From: Epiperipatus broadwayi | Lineage: Eukaryota > Onychophora > Udeonychophora > Euonychophora > Peripatidae | NCBI GenBank assembly: GCA_028023455.1 | Contig: JAQFVV010012499.1 | Coordinates: forward strand, 2,488,584 to 2,552,583 | DNA length: 64,000 nt | Direction of reading: 5' to 3' | In this document: in pieces, positions 1 to 10,399 of the stretch | Numbering within the stretch: position 1 is the stretch's first letter | Layout of the letters: each line of letters starts with the position of its first letter | Program-made: the position numbers and the translations under genes | Notes under the pieces: generated by a model | Told to the model about the DNA's origin: nothing | Database searches by the model: none | Seen by the model: only the letters and a program-made list of their open reading frames with translations

Positions 1-1007
1 ATAAATAAATCATTGTCATTGTAAGTTGTAATAAAAGGAATTACCCAGTAATACACTATATGTAAAATAAGATATTTCAACCTTTGTGTGGGTATACAAA
101 AGAAAATACATCCAGTAAATTAACAATATAAAGCAGGACATAAGCAACTGCTTCAATAATTAGTACACAAAGGCAAATAAAATCTAGCAATGAATAATAA
201 AGAGGAGAAATCCTTAATTAATTATTGAGTGACCTGTAATTTAAAGCTATACATATATTAAGCATGAACTTACACTTATGTTACAGTAATGATCATACAC
301 TATATTCAGATGTGAGTTCAACATCTATTCTGCAGAATCACTCCCTACACTATAATATGAAGATAAAATTAATTGATATCTCATCTCATTCATTCAAAGA
401 CTGTATACACAAACATGTGCACTCATTCTGATACTTTTTAAATATAGTTTAAGATATGTAACCATAAGATAATTTATTAAATGTGAATGCAATATCTGAT
501 ATTATTAAAAAAATGTATTTTTAAATCTTACTCTTTCGTGGCTCAAATAAATACCTCTAATTAATATTTTACAGATTTCTTAATATTACTTGAGTCAGTT
601 TCACATTAAAGAAATGTTATGTGTGTCTACCTAATTTAAGTTTTCCCATAATTATCTGACTTAGAAACAAACAAAACATTTTTTTTTTCAAAAATTTAAT
701 TATATTCCAAAAGGAAGAAAACATTTGATCAAGCATAAGGGATAATTAAGTATTTTATGAATATAAAAGTAAGTTTTTTGATAGATTAAAATGCTTATTG
801 GAGTAGTTTAAAAAATATGTATTCACACATTCATCGCCCTATTGCTCAATACTAGTCATATAACATATGTATTAATTATGATGATGACCAAATAAAAGTA
901 CATATGATAGCATTTCAAATATACATAAAACAAGAGATATACATAATAATACACAATCAAAATATTAAGTAATATAAAAGAAAATATAAACCAAAAGATT
1001 AATATCT
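1..1007. other. AT-rich non-coding stretch
   Basis: No open frame of note, no RNA-like fold and no recognisable repeat was seen. It is uniformly AT-rich and ends where the first family 2 hammerhead repeat begins. Confidence 0.6.
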
Positions 1008-1148
1008 AAATACATGTACATATTCTACAGTAATCTTAATGTAATTATAAAAGACTTGAACTCAGACTTTCAAATCCCCAACAGCTATACAATCCATCTT
1101 ATACAACCGATAAACATGATCATGTACATGTGATGAGATAAATGATCT

Positions 1149-1192
1149 CCAATATATGTATTTTGGGCTAAGCCAATACTCATCAGTTAGTC
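1149..1192 (-). ncRNA. Hammerhead ribozyme-like core, family 2 copy D1
   Basis: On the minus strand the order is CTAA, CTGATGA (a perfect core box), a GGC/GCC-containing stem-loop, AAAA (G12 changed to A), a stem III of AUA/UAU with loop CA, then A17 and TTGG. CTAA pairs with TTGG as the inner stem I (three Watson-Crick pairs and one wobble). Predicted cleavage would fall after the A opposite 1153, in an AUA triplet, which the NUH rule allows. The G12 to A change should abolish cleavage, so this copy is probably dead. A chance CTGATGA is possible, but the correctly placed TTGG and stem III palindrome, repeated in the plus-strand copies, argue against it. Confidence 0.5.
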
Positions 1193-1206
1193 AAGATTAG
1201 CATCTC

Positions 1207-1233
1207 AACACACACACACACACACATATATAT

Positions 1234-1266
<33 letters not shown>
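1207..1266. repeat. (CA)n/(TA)n compound microsatellite
   Basis: Alternating CA and TA dinucleotide runs lie inside the first minus-strand family 2 unit, making it longer than its plus-strand counterparts. Confidence 0.95.
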
Positions 1267-1852
1267 ATCAGTGCTCAGTTTATATTAAGATAGCAAATCT
1301 TCAAACATTAATGGACAAGCTTCAATTTTTCTCTACTCTCCAACTTTTCAGGTATCCATATCATTAAAATCAAAAAATGGAATGCTCAAAGTTTTTGCTG
1401 ATGCCAATATTATTGTCATACCCATGTTGACCTTAAGTTAATCTGACCCTTCCCAAATAGAACATTAATATGTCCATTTAATTATATAAAAAAGGGATGG
1501 GCAGAATACAGGCTGAATATGTAATATTTAAATACATGTATATTTTCTATTCTAAACTTAATGTAATTATAAGTGACTTAGAACTCAGACAGACAACATC
1601 TCCACAGCTATCCAATCCATCTTATATTATCAGTACACAGGACCACATACAAGTGAAAAGATAAATGATTTCCAATGTAGATACTTCATGCAAGGGCTTT
1701 GAGCATTCCATCTTCAAATTTTTAATGAGGTGGATGGCTGAAAAGTTGGAGAATGAAGAAGATTAAAGCCTGTTCTTTAAATTTTGAAGATTTGCTAACT
1801 TAATATAAATTTAGCACTGATTGTATATGTGTGTGGAAGATGGTGAGCTGGA

Positions 1853-1893
1853 CCAACTGATGAATGCTGGATAAACATAAAAATGTATTTTGG
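1853..1893 (+). ncRNA. Hammerhead ribozyme-like core, family 2 copy D2
   Basis: The order is CCAA, CTGATGA (1857-1863, perfect), a stem-loop with AUG/CAU pairing, an A-rich box in place of GAAA, a TGTAT remnant of stem III, then TTGG. CCAA pairs with TTGG at 1890-1893 as stem I. The GAAA box and stem III are eroded, so activity is unlikely. Comparison with D1 and D3 suggests an ancestral arrangement of CUGAUGA, a stem II of about 16 nt, GAAA, a palindromic stem III and UUGG. Confidence 0.45.
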
Positions 1894-2329
1894 ACATCAT
1901 TTACCTTTTTCATTTGTATGTGGTCATGTATATAAGTTGTATAAAATGGATTGGATAGTTGTAGGGAGATTGAAAGTCAGACTTCAAGTTCCTTATAATT
2001 ACATTAAGTTTAGTATAAAAAATATACATGTATTTAAATATTACATATTCAACCTGTATTATGCCCATCCCTCTTGTGTACAATTAAATGGACATATTAA
2101 GGTTCTATTTGTGAGAGTCCAGATTGACTTTAAGGCAACATAAATATGACAATAATATTGGCATCAGCAAGAGGTTTTGTGCATTCCATCTTCAGATTTT
2201 CAATGATATAGATGGCTGAAATTTGAAGAGTGGAAAAGATTGAAGCTTGTTCATTAAAGTTTGAAGATTTGCTATCTTAATATAAACTGAGTACTGATTG
2301 TGTATATGGATGGGAATTGGTGATATGGA

Positions 2330-2371
2330 CCAATTGATCAATGTTGATTCAGGATGAAATATGTAAATTGG
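2330..2371 (+). ncRNA. Hammerhead ribozyme-like core, family 2 copy D3 (decayed)
   Basis: CCAA, TTGATCA (two changes from CUGAUGA), a weak stem II, ATGAAATATG (GAAA retained) and TTGG at 2368-2371. The copy is about 480 bp from D2, as expected of a tandem repeat. C3 and G8 are mutated, so it should be inactive. It is useful mainly because it keeps the GAAA box that D1 and D2 lost. Confidence 0.4.
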
Positions 2372-2487
2372 AAATCATTTATAATTTTTGCATGTAAATG
2401 ATCATGTGCATCATTTGGATAAAATGGATTGAATAGCTGTGGGAAGTTTGAAAGTCTGAGTTCAAGTCCCTTATAATTAAAAAAACT

Positions 2488-3130
2488 ATTAATAATTTAC
2501 CAACATTCATCTAACTGTAGGAAAGTCCAGGCTAAAAGTTCAAATTTCTCTTAACTTTATTTGCCTAGGCAAAGAGTTTGAGCATAGCTATGTTTATGAG
2601 TTTTGTGTAGCTTCAGTGGTACAGCTTTCTTAAATTTGTGATTTACATTTTTTTATGCCAATCCAACTATGCAGAACATATTTTTAATTTCTGAAGCACC
2701 CTTTTCTTTTGTCACATTCTAACATTTATTAGACAAATGAAGTCTATAAATTTGAAAGACATTGAATTTCTCATCATTCATCTAGTTATAATTGACTTAT
2801 TGGAGTAGACATTTATGGTAAACACTGTTCTTTCAGGGATGGATGGCAAATATATTTCTCTTGCTTTATGAATGTAGGTATGTGGACATGATCAACAACT
2901 GACAGGATCCAATAACAATGGCTTGAATGAATTTCATGCTGGAACTTCTAGCTCACACTCCTATGATATAGCAGGACAGAGTGGATGCTGGCTTCCACCC
3001 CTTCATGCTTAGATTTTCCATGAACATTACTAAATGATGCATTGGAATTGAAGATCATTACAATATATTTTGCCAAATTTATATACAATTTGTAAACAAA
3101 AAGTATCCAAATTTAGGTTTTAGAACTAAG
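2488..3130. other. Non-coding; contains a GC-richer island at about 2870-3015
   Basis: Mostly AT-rich with nothing recognisable. The stretch around 2870-3015 is clearly less AT-rich than its surroundings and has an open plus-strand reading frame of about 40 codons without a convincing protein match. It could be a remnant of a coding repeat; I cannot name it. Confidence 0.4.
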
Positions 3131-3159
3131 GTTACAGCCTTAGTAAATTATTACTTAAT
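3131..3159 (+). repeat. 29-bp direct repeat, left copy
   Basis: A 29-bp sequence beginning GTTACAGCCTTAG is repeated without mismatch at 3480-3508. The two copies bracket 320 bp. Confidence 0.9.
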
Positions 3160-3479
3160 ATAATAATGGGCGTTTAATAAAATTTATAATTACAACTTTA
3201 AATTATCGTAACAGATTTCTTACTATAAGATCTTTTCATTGACTCGTAGTAAATCGTAAGATTTCGCGAGTATTAATGTATTATAAGAATTGTGGATTTA
3301 ATTAGTGAAGTATTGAATAGCTTCACACTCTTAGATCAAAACACTTCAGCTTCACCTATTTATATATAAAAGTAGGTTGAAGTAAAGAAGGATTCTCTCT
3401 TTTCTTCATAGCGTAAGCTTGTGTTTTTAAGACCTATAGAGGTCCCTACCTTCGTATTTTTCAGACGCTTATTTCTAAT
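3160..3479. mobile_element. 320-bp segment between 29-bp direct repeats, LTR-like
   Basis: The segment lies between two perfect 29-bp repeats. It carries a TATA-like TATATATAAAAG at 3361-3372, followed by a pyrimidine-rich ATTCTCTCTTTTCTTC about 30 bp later, an arrangement typical of a retroelement promoter. There is no open frame. Possibilities are a solo LTR, a short non-autonomous insertion with an unusually long duplication, or a simple tandem duplication in which the second copy was lost. No TG...CA ends were found, so the LTR reading is weak. Confidence 0.35.
3361..3372 (+). promoter_or_regulatory. TATA box-like element
   Basis: TATATATAAAAG precedes a pyrimidine-rich initiator-like stretch by about 30 bp within the 320-bp segment. 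In AT-rich DNA such motifs are common by chance, so weight comes only from the spacing. Confidence 0.25.
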
Positions 3480-3508
3480 GTTACAGCCTTAGTAAATTAT
3501 TACTTAAT
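3480..3508 (+). repeat. 29-bp direct repeat, right copy
   Basis: Perfect copy of 3131-3159. Confidence 0.9.
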
Positions 3509-4829
3509 CTACTCATCTAAAATTTTCTGAAATTATCATTTTCCAAATTAATTCTGTTTATAAATTTCTGAACACCTGTTGTTTACTCCTCATTTCTAAA
3601 ATAATTAAAGAATATTTAACACTCTTACCTCATTACCAATCTTTACCAAAATATGTTAATAACTTTTAATGAAACTAAAATGGATAGAGATCTTTTCTTT
3701 TTTTTATATAGTTTTAATCATTTAGAAAAATAACAATCTGCTTATATACCTTTCAGTTAATAAGACCTTACAAGAAAATGCTTTATCTGTAACTAAATGA
3801 GACTCCTGCATACTTGCAATTTATTAAGCATTATATAATATACCTAGCAATGCTAATTTAACTTATTTATTTAAAGTAAAATTAAAAACTGAATAACTTT
3901 TGTATGTAATATTATGTGATTCTACATCTCACCCACACACATATGCACATACAGCACTTAGTTCTATTTAAAAGTGTTTTAACTTTTCTAAATAAAAAAA
4001 CCTCGGGTTTTATTCCTTTTAAAAAAAATTAAAGTGACTTAACTTTTTCTCCATTTTTTCTGATCATATACATCATTAGTCTGAAGATAAATGTTGTCAG
4101 CTTTAACTTGCTCTCAAACTGCTAATTTTTACATTATTTTCCCAGTTTTACACTTTACGTTATTTTGCCAGTTTTAGACTTACTTTATCAAGAAAAATGC
4201 ACTATATAATCCTGCCTCCTTTAAAGTTATTTTACAACTAAAAAATTAATATTTAAATTTAAAGTTATAACAATGAGATAAGCCCTGTCTTTCAAGATGC
4301 TGATTGGTTGTTTTTCATTCTCTACAATAGGGAGCATTTGTCAATACTTTTGACAGACTAAGTTTTTTGTTTTGATTTTCAAAATGAAAATGTATGTTTT
4401 AGAGTATTATTTTAGAAGAAAAGTTCAGATTTTACTAAAAAATTATTTACTTTTACACAAAAGTAAATTGAGAAAGAAATCAATGACATAGGTAGCATTT
4501 TGTAATAGGTTACAAAAAATATGTTTATGTTGTCCATTATAGATTATTTTTATCAATTATAAATAGAAATTTATTTTTAAAAAAACTTTTTTGTTTATTT
4601 TAATAATCTGACAAATTATTAATTTGCTTTTTAGGAACTAAACTAAAATGAGTGTAATTTTAAAACAAATATACTTTTACTGTGAATTCTGTAATTGATC
4701 AATCACAAGTTTAGAACTTTAATTCACTTGGCCAAAATGAATTTTGAACTATAAAAATGTTATCACAAAGCATATGTATATAAATACACATGGATATAAA
4801 ATGAAGCAAATATGTAAACAAATATATAA
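3509..4829. other. AT-rich non-coding stretch
   Basis: No credible gene, RNA or repeat was recognised. Confidence 0.6.
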
Positions 4830-4967
4830 TAGAAAAAGCAAATCATCTATCATGTGACTTGCTTTAACCTTGTATTATAGATATGTATCATAGGGAATGT
4901 CCCAATAGCTTTAACAAGCTTCCGTCAATAAGTGCCACAAGAGAAAGCATTTAAACATCTCTATCTA

Positions 4968-5034
4968 GAATAATTCCTATCCTCAGACCAGTTTTGAGAT
5001 TTTGGCTCTCCTCAGTGAAGTGTTAAAACATTCT
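4968..5034 (-). ncRNA. Type I hammerhead ribozyme-like motif A1
   Basis: On the minus strand: CUUCA, CUGAGGA (fits CUGANGA), stem II GAG/CUC, AAAAC in place of GAAAC, a 2-bp stem III AC/GU with loop UG, GUC cleavage triplet, UGAGG. CUUCA pairs with UGAGG (5 pairs, one wobble), and an outer GAAU/AUUC pairing closes a larger stem I with an internal loop, the usual place of the loop I-loop II contact. Only G12 to A breaks the catalytic core, so this copy should be inactive. The 2-bp stem III resembles newt-satellite and Penelope-type hammerheads, which tend to cleave as dimers. Confidence 0.65.
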
Positions 5035-5359
5035 GACACTAGATCTAAAAATATCAGCTCAAAGCCAGCCCTTATCTAATACATAACTAACTATTCAGTA
5101 GAAAATCTGAAATTTTCAGACACATAAATGTCTCTATATCTAGCTATATAACTTAAATAGCTATATGTGTCTGAAAACACATCAGCCTCACCATATATTA
5201 ATAACCTCAGCAATATAACATTGCCAAATCCTCAAGAGCAAAGTTATAATAATTAAAAAAAAAGTCATATCACATGATTTGTTTTAAGACTGCATTAGAG
5301 ATATGTAATATAGAAGTGTACCAATAGCTATAACAAGCTTTCATAAAAATCTCTATCTA

Positions 5360-5425
5360 GAATAATCCTTACCCTCAGACTGGTTTCAAACTTTTGGCTC
5401 ACCACAGTGAGGCACTGGAACATTC
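5360..5425 (-). ncRNA. Type I hammerhead ribozyme-like motif A2
   Basis: Minus strand: CCUCA, CUGUGGU (A6 and A9 changed), stem-loop, GAAAC (intact), CC-AG around a short stem III, GUC, UGAGG. The inner stem I CCUCA/UGAGG is a perfect 5-bp helix, and outer GAAU/AUUC pairing is kept. Two core changes predict loss of activity. Confidence 0.55.
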
Positions 5426-5655
5426 AGACACTTTGATCTAAAAATGCCAACTAAAAGCCAGTACTTATCTAATACATAAACTAGTAATATATTAATATAT
5501 GATGAGGCTGAAGTGTTTTCAGACCTACATAACTATTTAAGTTAGATATCTGGATTTAAAGACATTTATGTGTCTGAAAATTTCAGATTTTCTACTTAAT
5601 AATTAAGTATTAGAAAAGCACTGGCTTGAAGTTGGTATTTTTAGATCTAGTGTTT

Positions 5656-5721
5656 GAATATCTCAATGCCTCGCTGAGATGAGTCAAAAGCATGAAACTT
5701 GTCTGAGGATAGAAATTATTC
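5656..5721 (+). ncRNA. Type I hammerhead ribozyme-like motif A3
   Basis: CCUCG, CUGAGAU (G8 and A9 changed), degenerate stem II, GAAAC intact after a TpG, very short stem III, GUC, UGAGG. CCUCG/UGAGG gives five pairs including one wobble; outer GAAU/AUUC is kept. Predicted cleavage after 5703. The core changes predict an inactive copy. Confidence 0.5.
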
Positions 5722-6068
5722 TAGGTAGAAATTTTTAAATGCTTTTTTCTTGTGATACTTATCGATGAAAGCTTTGAGCTATTGGTATGCTCCCTATATT
5801 ACATATCTTTAATACAAACTTAAAACAAGTTGCATGACATATGACTTGGCTTTTTTAATTATTATAATTTTGCTCTTGGGGCTTTGGCAATGTTACATTG
5901 CTAATGCTGTTAATAAATGGTGAGGCTGTTTTCAGACCTATATAGCTATTTAAGTAAAATAGCTGGATTTAACGACATTTACGTGTCTGAGAATTTCAGA
6001 TTTTCTACTTAATAGTTAGATATTATATAAGTGCTGGCTTTGAGTTGTTATTTTTAGATCTAGAGTCT

Positions 6069-6133
6069 GAATATCCCAGCTCATCACTGAGGTGAGCTAA
6101 AAGCTCAAACTAGTCTGAGGATAGGGATTATTC
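6069..6133 (+). ncRNA. Type I hammerhead ribozyme-like motif A4
   Basis: The best-preserved stem I of the set: GAAUAUCCC at 6069-6077 pairs with GGGAUUAUUC at 6124-6133 with one bulged U, then an internal loop, then UCA/UGA next to the core. Core: CUGAGGU (A9 to U), stem II GAGC/GCUC, CAAAC (G12 lost), stem III AC/GU with loop UA, GUC with cleavage after 6114. The fold is clear but two core positions are wrong. Confidence 0.6.
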
Positions 6134-6473
6134 TAGATGGAGATTTTTACATGTTTTCTCTTGCATCACTTATCAATGAAAGCTTGTTTGAGTTATTGGT
6201 ACATTTCCTATATTACAAATCTGTAATATAAGCTTAAAACAAGTCACATGATATATGATTTGCTTTTTTCAATTATTATAATTTTCTCCTTGGATCTTTG
6301 GTGATGTTATATTGTTAGGGCTATTAATATACAGTGAGGCTGAAGTGTTTTATTTAAGTTAGAAAGCTGGATTTAAAGACATTTACATCTCTGAACATTT
6401 CAGATTTTCTACTTAATGAATTATGTATTAGATAAGTGCTGGCTTTGAGTTGGTATTTTTAGATCTTGGGTCT

Positions 6474-6539
6474 GAATGACCCAATGTCTCAATGAGATGA
6501 GCCAAAATCTTGAAACTGGTCTGAGGACAGGGGTTATTC
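6474..6539 (+). ncRNA. Type I hammerhead ribozyme-like motif A5
   Basis: AUGAGAU replaces the CUGANGA box (C3, G8 and A9 changed), stem II is partial, GAAAC is intact after a TpG, stem III is AC/GU with loop UG, and the triplet is GUC (predicted cleavage after 6521), followed by UGAGG. UCUCA/UGAGG pairs as stem I, with outer GAAU/AUUC. Probably inactive. Confidence 0.5.
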
Positions 6540-6625
6540 TAGATAGAGATTTTTAAATGCTTTCTCTTGTGGCACTTATTGGTGAAAGCTATTTAGAACT
6601 ATTGGTACACTCCCTATATATATAT

Positions 6626-9600
6626 GCAAATGGTCATCTTACAAAAACTTTCTATCATGAAATTAATATTTATATAAATTTAGGAAATAATATTATGTGT
6701 GGTTTAATTCAGATTGTTAGATTCTGAAGCAAAAGGCCTTTAGATTGATTCCAGTTCTGGTACTCATACATCTTATGAATTCTTAAACAATAAACCATTT
6801 GATTGTTTTGTTTTTTTTTTGGTTTTATATGCAATAAAGGTGATAATATATAAAAGTAGACCATAAAGTTAAAAATATAATAGGAAAATTGTGGACAAAT
6901 TTTTAAAAAAACTTAGACTACTTTCATAGATAATGTATCTAATATCTAATTTGAACATATTCGTAAAAAATATTATGGATAAAATATTACAATTCATAAA
7001 AAAGATAGTTGTGACAATAGAGCAATTATATATCAGAAAACTGAGATATAACCCATGAGAAAGGATTAAAAATCCTAAATTTTTAACTAAAAGAATAAAT
7101 TCTGTAAAATCATAAAATCAATAAACATGATCCATATTTAAAACATAAAATAATTTGCTAAAAAATTATACCTTTATCTATAACAATCTAAATTTATTAA
7201 GTGAATTGAAAAACAATAGCAAAATATGTAAAGAAATACTTTTCAAAACCAATGACGATTCTGGTGAGTATTACCAAAATTCAATTATTAAAATACAAAA
7301 TGCATGGAAACAGTCACTTAATAAATCATAATATCTTATGATACAGAAACTACAATAAAAACTGATCTAAATATATGTGGATGACGATAGTAAAAATATA
7401 TAAATGCAAATTTCTGCAAAAGAATCTTAATATATATATATATATAAACTCAAAATCTTTTTTTCAGTTTAAGTGAATGTACTTTTTAATACAATTGTTT
7501 GTTTCAATTTTAATATTTTCCACTTCTAAAGAAATATTATCAAATGTACATTTAATACAATTTATTTTAAAACTCTTGATTTCTCTTTTAATGCTTTCAC
7601 AAAATCTAGTTGCAGATGTTATTAAAATAATTGCTCTACAGTAAGTAAAAGTATTACAGATTAGAAAGCGCTGCCTTTATTTTAATCTTGAAAAAAGTTT
7701 CATTAACATATTGACTTTCCTATCCGTTCACAATAGAAGTTCAAAAGATTTAAATTTTTCAGATTAGTTTTCAAAATCCACTGTATCTGCCTTTCAATCT
7801 CATCATTCACAGAGATTGTAAATAAAAATGGAATAATTTTTCGATTTTACATGACACTTGAAAAAAAAAATCTAAAACGCTTTTTAATAAATATTTACCT
7901 TAAAAACAAATTCAAATTTAGTTTATAGCGTTAAAAAAATTAATTATCTTTTTAAGAATTAATGTGATGTTCTGACACCCAAATAACAGTTTAAATGCAA
8001 TAATTCCATTCAATTAACCAAATGGTATTTTATTTTTAATATTATTGAGCTGAAAATCAATATAAAAATTTTAGCTTTTTAGTTGATATTATCATTACGC
8101 TAAATTTCTTAAAGCACATACATAGTACAACTATATATATAAAATAAAAACCCATATAACATTACAATACTAGCCAAAAACCTCAACTTTATTAAAATTA
8201 TTTCACAATCATGGTTTCATCTATTAACAAATAGACCTTATCCACAATTTATTTTCACATTTCCTTAAAATAACAAAATTATAGATTCTTTCACCAACAG
8301 ATAAGATATGCAACATTTATGAACTAAGTTAACATAATGGCAATTACACAGACATATATAAAATAATTAGATGGTGTCATTTAATAAATCATATTTTAAG
8401 AAGTAGTGAAATCTGTGAGCACTATATATATATATATATAATTAAATAACACATTCACATTATCATCCAACTGCAAAGCAGACCAAAGAGAACCCCCATT
8501 TCTGTCCACAGTCTGAGTTATTTATTAGGACAGAGAGAGCAATGGATACTTATGCAGTGGAGTCAGTAGTTTTGCAGCATCTTGCATCACATCATTTTTA
8601 AGTCTATAGCTAGCAAATCAACTATATACAAATAAATTGTTTATCTGTGGGACAATAAATATAACAAGATAGCATCACTTGTGTTCACAAAGAATATAAA
8701 CATCACTGGTGTACACAAAAAATATAAAATTAAAAAGATTAAACTCATTTTATCATTGATACAGACATTAGCCTTTAATTTCTAGTTTTGGATAGACAAG
8801 AAGCCGATTTTGAGGATGACAAATGCATATCCCCCTTCTGGAAATGATTTATTTTGTATCTTTTATTAGGATGATTTTTTTTTCTTATAAACACCTTGAG
8901 ATTTTTAACTTTTGGAATTCAAGATAAAAGTGAAGAATTTTTATGCACCTTTTTTGTAGATTCTGAAGCCATGGTTTATATCAGATAAGAAGTATTATAT
9001 ATGGTTTGAATAAGAAATTTATATTTTGTGAGAAATACAAAGAAATTATCAATGAGTTTAAACTTAATTAATAATTAATTATAAATTATGAACAAACAAT
9101 AATGTAATAATTATTTCAGATATTGAAATTTCTTATTTTTTAATAGTAATCACAATTTGTCTTAGCCATATTGTTTTTCTTAGTTTTTCTACTTGCTGTC
9201 AATGTAAAGCATTTTCTTCTAACATTATTAAAACTGAAGTTATTATGAAAATTGTGTCTCTAGTCAGTTTTTTAAAATTAAATATGGTGCCAAGAAGCTT
9301 AAAATAGTTATATCAATTTTCTTGCCAAAACAAAGTGTTTGTAATGACCAATCCATACACTATGAAAAAATTCATTACCAGATCATATGAATTTATATTA
9401 CCAAGACTACTATTTTCAATAACTTTATTCAAAGTTTACTGTTTCTACTAAAAAAAGCATTAAAGTTTCCAAAAAAAATCATATTTTTAAACAAATTGAT
9501 GTAATAAGTCTTCATTCCCTGAAATCTCTAAACATAAAGTTACAATATAACCATTTATAAAATGTTATTTATATTCCTGTGTTAATCAACTTTTAATAAC

Positions 9601-9892
9601 TTTATCCTTTCATTTATATATCTATAACTTCCAAGGAAAGAAATAGAAAATTAGATCTTACTGCAAATTCTACATCATATAGATACTTTTCAACTGATGA
9701 TCTGCTGTTCTAAAAACTAATTGTTCAATTAAACTTTTTCCCTCTGAAAGACAAGTTTCATCAAGAATAATTATGCTTAGCTCCAACTGCTATACTACTT
9801 TCATGTCTTTAAGAATTTGTTTAAAAAAATGTTATATGAATATACACTTATATACTATAACCCAGTGTTTTATTTTATATACTGTATTAATA
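6626..9892. other. AT-rich non-coding stretch
   Basis: Long AT-rich DNA with short (TA)n runs (about 7431-7446 and 8424-8442). A weak tRNA B-box-like GATTCCAGTTCTGG sits near 6760. No gene, fold or mobile element could be supported. Confidence 0.55.
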
Positions 9893-10399
9893 TTATAAAT
9901 ATATATGCTGACATACTCTCATAAGAAAAGCTATAATTGCATGAAAATCATTATTGAAGCTAAGCACTTTTGAGGGCATTAAATGTCCTCATAGCCATAG
10001 CCTTGGAATGTGCATAATTATATGGTGATGGGTGTATATATAGGAAATAGATTATTCAAAATGTATGTAAGTCAGATTGTCCATTTCTTAGGGAAGCAGA
10101 ACTTTTTTGATTTATGGCATTAGGGTTGTTAGCTATATGCCTGGGGGTTTTGGTGTTCAAGGAACATTGACCTATGCTCTGGATTATCCATGGCTTGTCT
10201 GTAAATATATCTGTGTTAAAAATGAGCAATCTTATTTACATTTTGAATAATCTATTGCCTATACATACATATCACTATACTAATATGCATGGCTATTACT
10301 ATGAGGACATTTAACTCCTTTGAAAGCATTTCGCTTTGATAATAATTTTCATGCAATTATAGTTGTTCTTATGACAGCATGTTAGTGCATATATTTATA
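9893..10399. mobile_element. Foldback element with long inverted arms
   Basis: The left arm (about 9893-10064) and right arm (about 10236-10399) are imperfect reverse complements. Shared landmarks are the GCATGAAAATCATTATT tract, TGTCCTCATAG, and AATAGATTATTCAAAATGT. About 170 bp of unrelated sequence lies between them, with no open frame. Outer ends are ATATATGCTGACAT on the left and ATGTTAGTGCATATAT on the right. This is the structure of a foldback or long-TIR MITE; the superfamily is not identifiable and no clean target-site duplication is visible in the AT-rich flanks. Confidence 0.6.

Larger units (their letters stand above)
1008..1695 (-). mobile_element. Family 2 hammerhead repeat, minus-strand tandem units (1.3 units)
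   Basis: The same sequence restarts at about 1008 and 1531, giving a tandem unit of about 520 bp (lengthened by an internal CA/TA microsatellite). The second unit is cut short near 1690, inside its hammerhead region. Read on the minus strand, a unit holds a hammerhead-like core (separate entry), a stretch rich in short direct repeats, and a tract with a tRNA B-box-like GAGTTCAAGTC. The right side is a mirror: the same units run on the plus strand from about 1700. Unit size, tandem organisation and a self-cleaving motif are the hallmarks of animal retrozymes. The assignment to that class is inference, because no intact copy or transcript can be seen here. Confidence 0.6.
1696..2487 (+). mobile_element. 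Family 2 hammerhead repeat, plus-strand tandem units (1.6 units)
   Basis: These are reverse-complement copies of the 1008-1695 units. Equivalent landmarks (GCATTCCATCTTCA; the TTGG of the ribozyme; GAAAGTC followed by TTCAAGT) recur about 480 bp apart. The second unit stops near 2480 in an A-rich run after CCCTTATAATT. Each unit carries a hammerhead-like core and an A-box/B-box-like pair (about 2431-2443 and 2458-2470). Known parallels are Schistosoma Sm-alpha repeats, which combine hammerhead and pol III-like boxes, and animal retrozymes. Confidence 0.6.
4830..5485 (-). mobile_element. Family 1 hammerhead repeat (retrozyme-like), cluster A minus-strand units
   Basis: Two tandem units lie head to tail on the minus strand; the predicted cleavage sites (opposite 4986 and 5378) are 392 bp apart. 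The first unit contains, in minus-strand order, a GAGGCTGA tract, a self-complementary CAGACACATAAATGTCT region, TTTCAGATTTTC, the CTGGCTTTGAG tract, the hammerhead core, and a TTTCTCTTGTGGCACTTATT tract. The second unit is truncated about 60 bp upstream of its ribozyme at 5485, where the plus-strand array starts. No open frame is present, as expected for a non-autonomous retrozyme. Confidence 0.65.
5486..6625 (+). mobile_element. Family 1 hammerhead repeat (retrozyme-like), cluster A plus-strand trimer
   Basis: Three tandem units on the plus strand have predicted cleavage sites after 5703, 6114 and 6521, spacings of 411 and 407 bp. Each repeats the same landmarks: GTGAGGCTG, TTTCAGA then CTGGATTTA, GACATTTA, TTTCAGATTTTCTACTT, GCTGGCTT, TTTTTAGATCT, hammerhead core, TTCTAGATGGAG, TTTCTCTTG, ACTTATC. 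Units differ by many substitutions and small indels, so the array is old. No open frame is shared between units. Confidence 0.65.
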
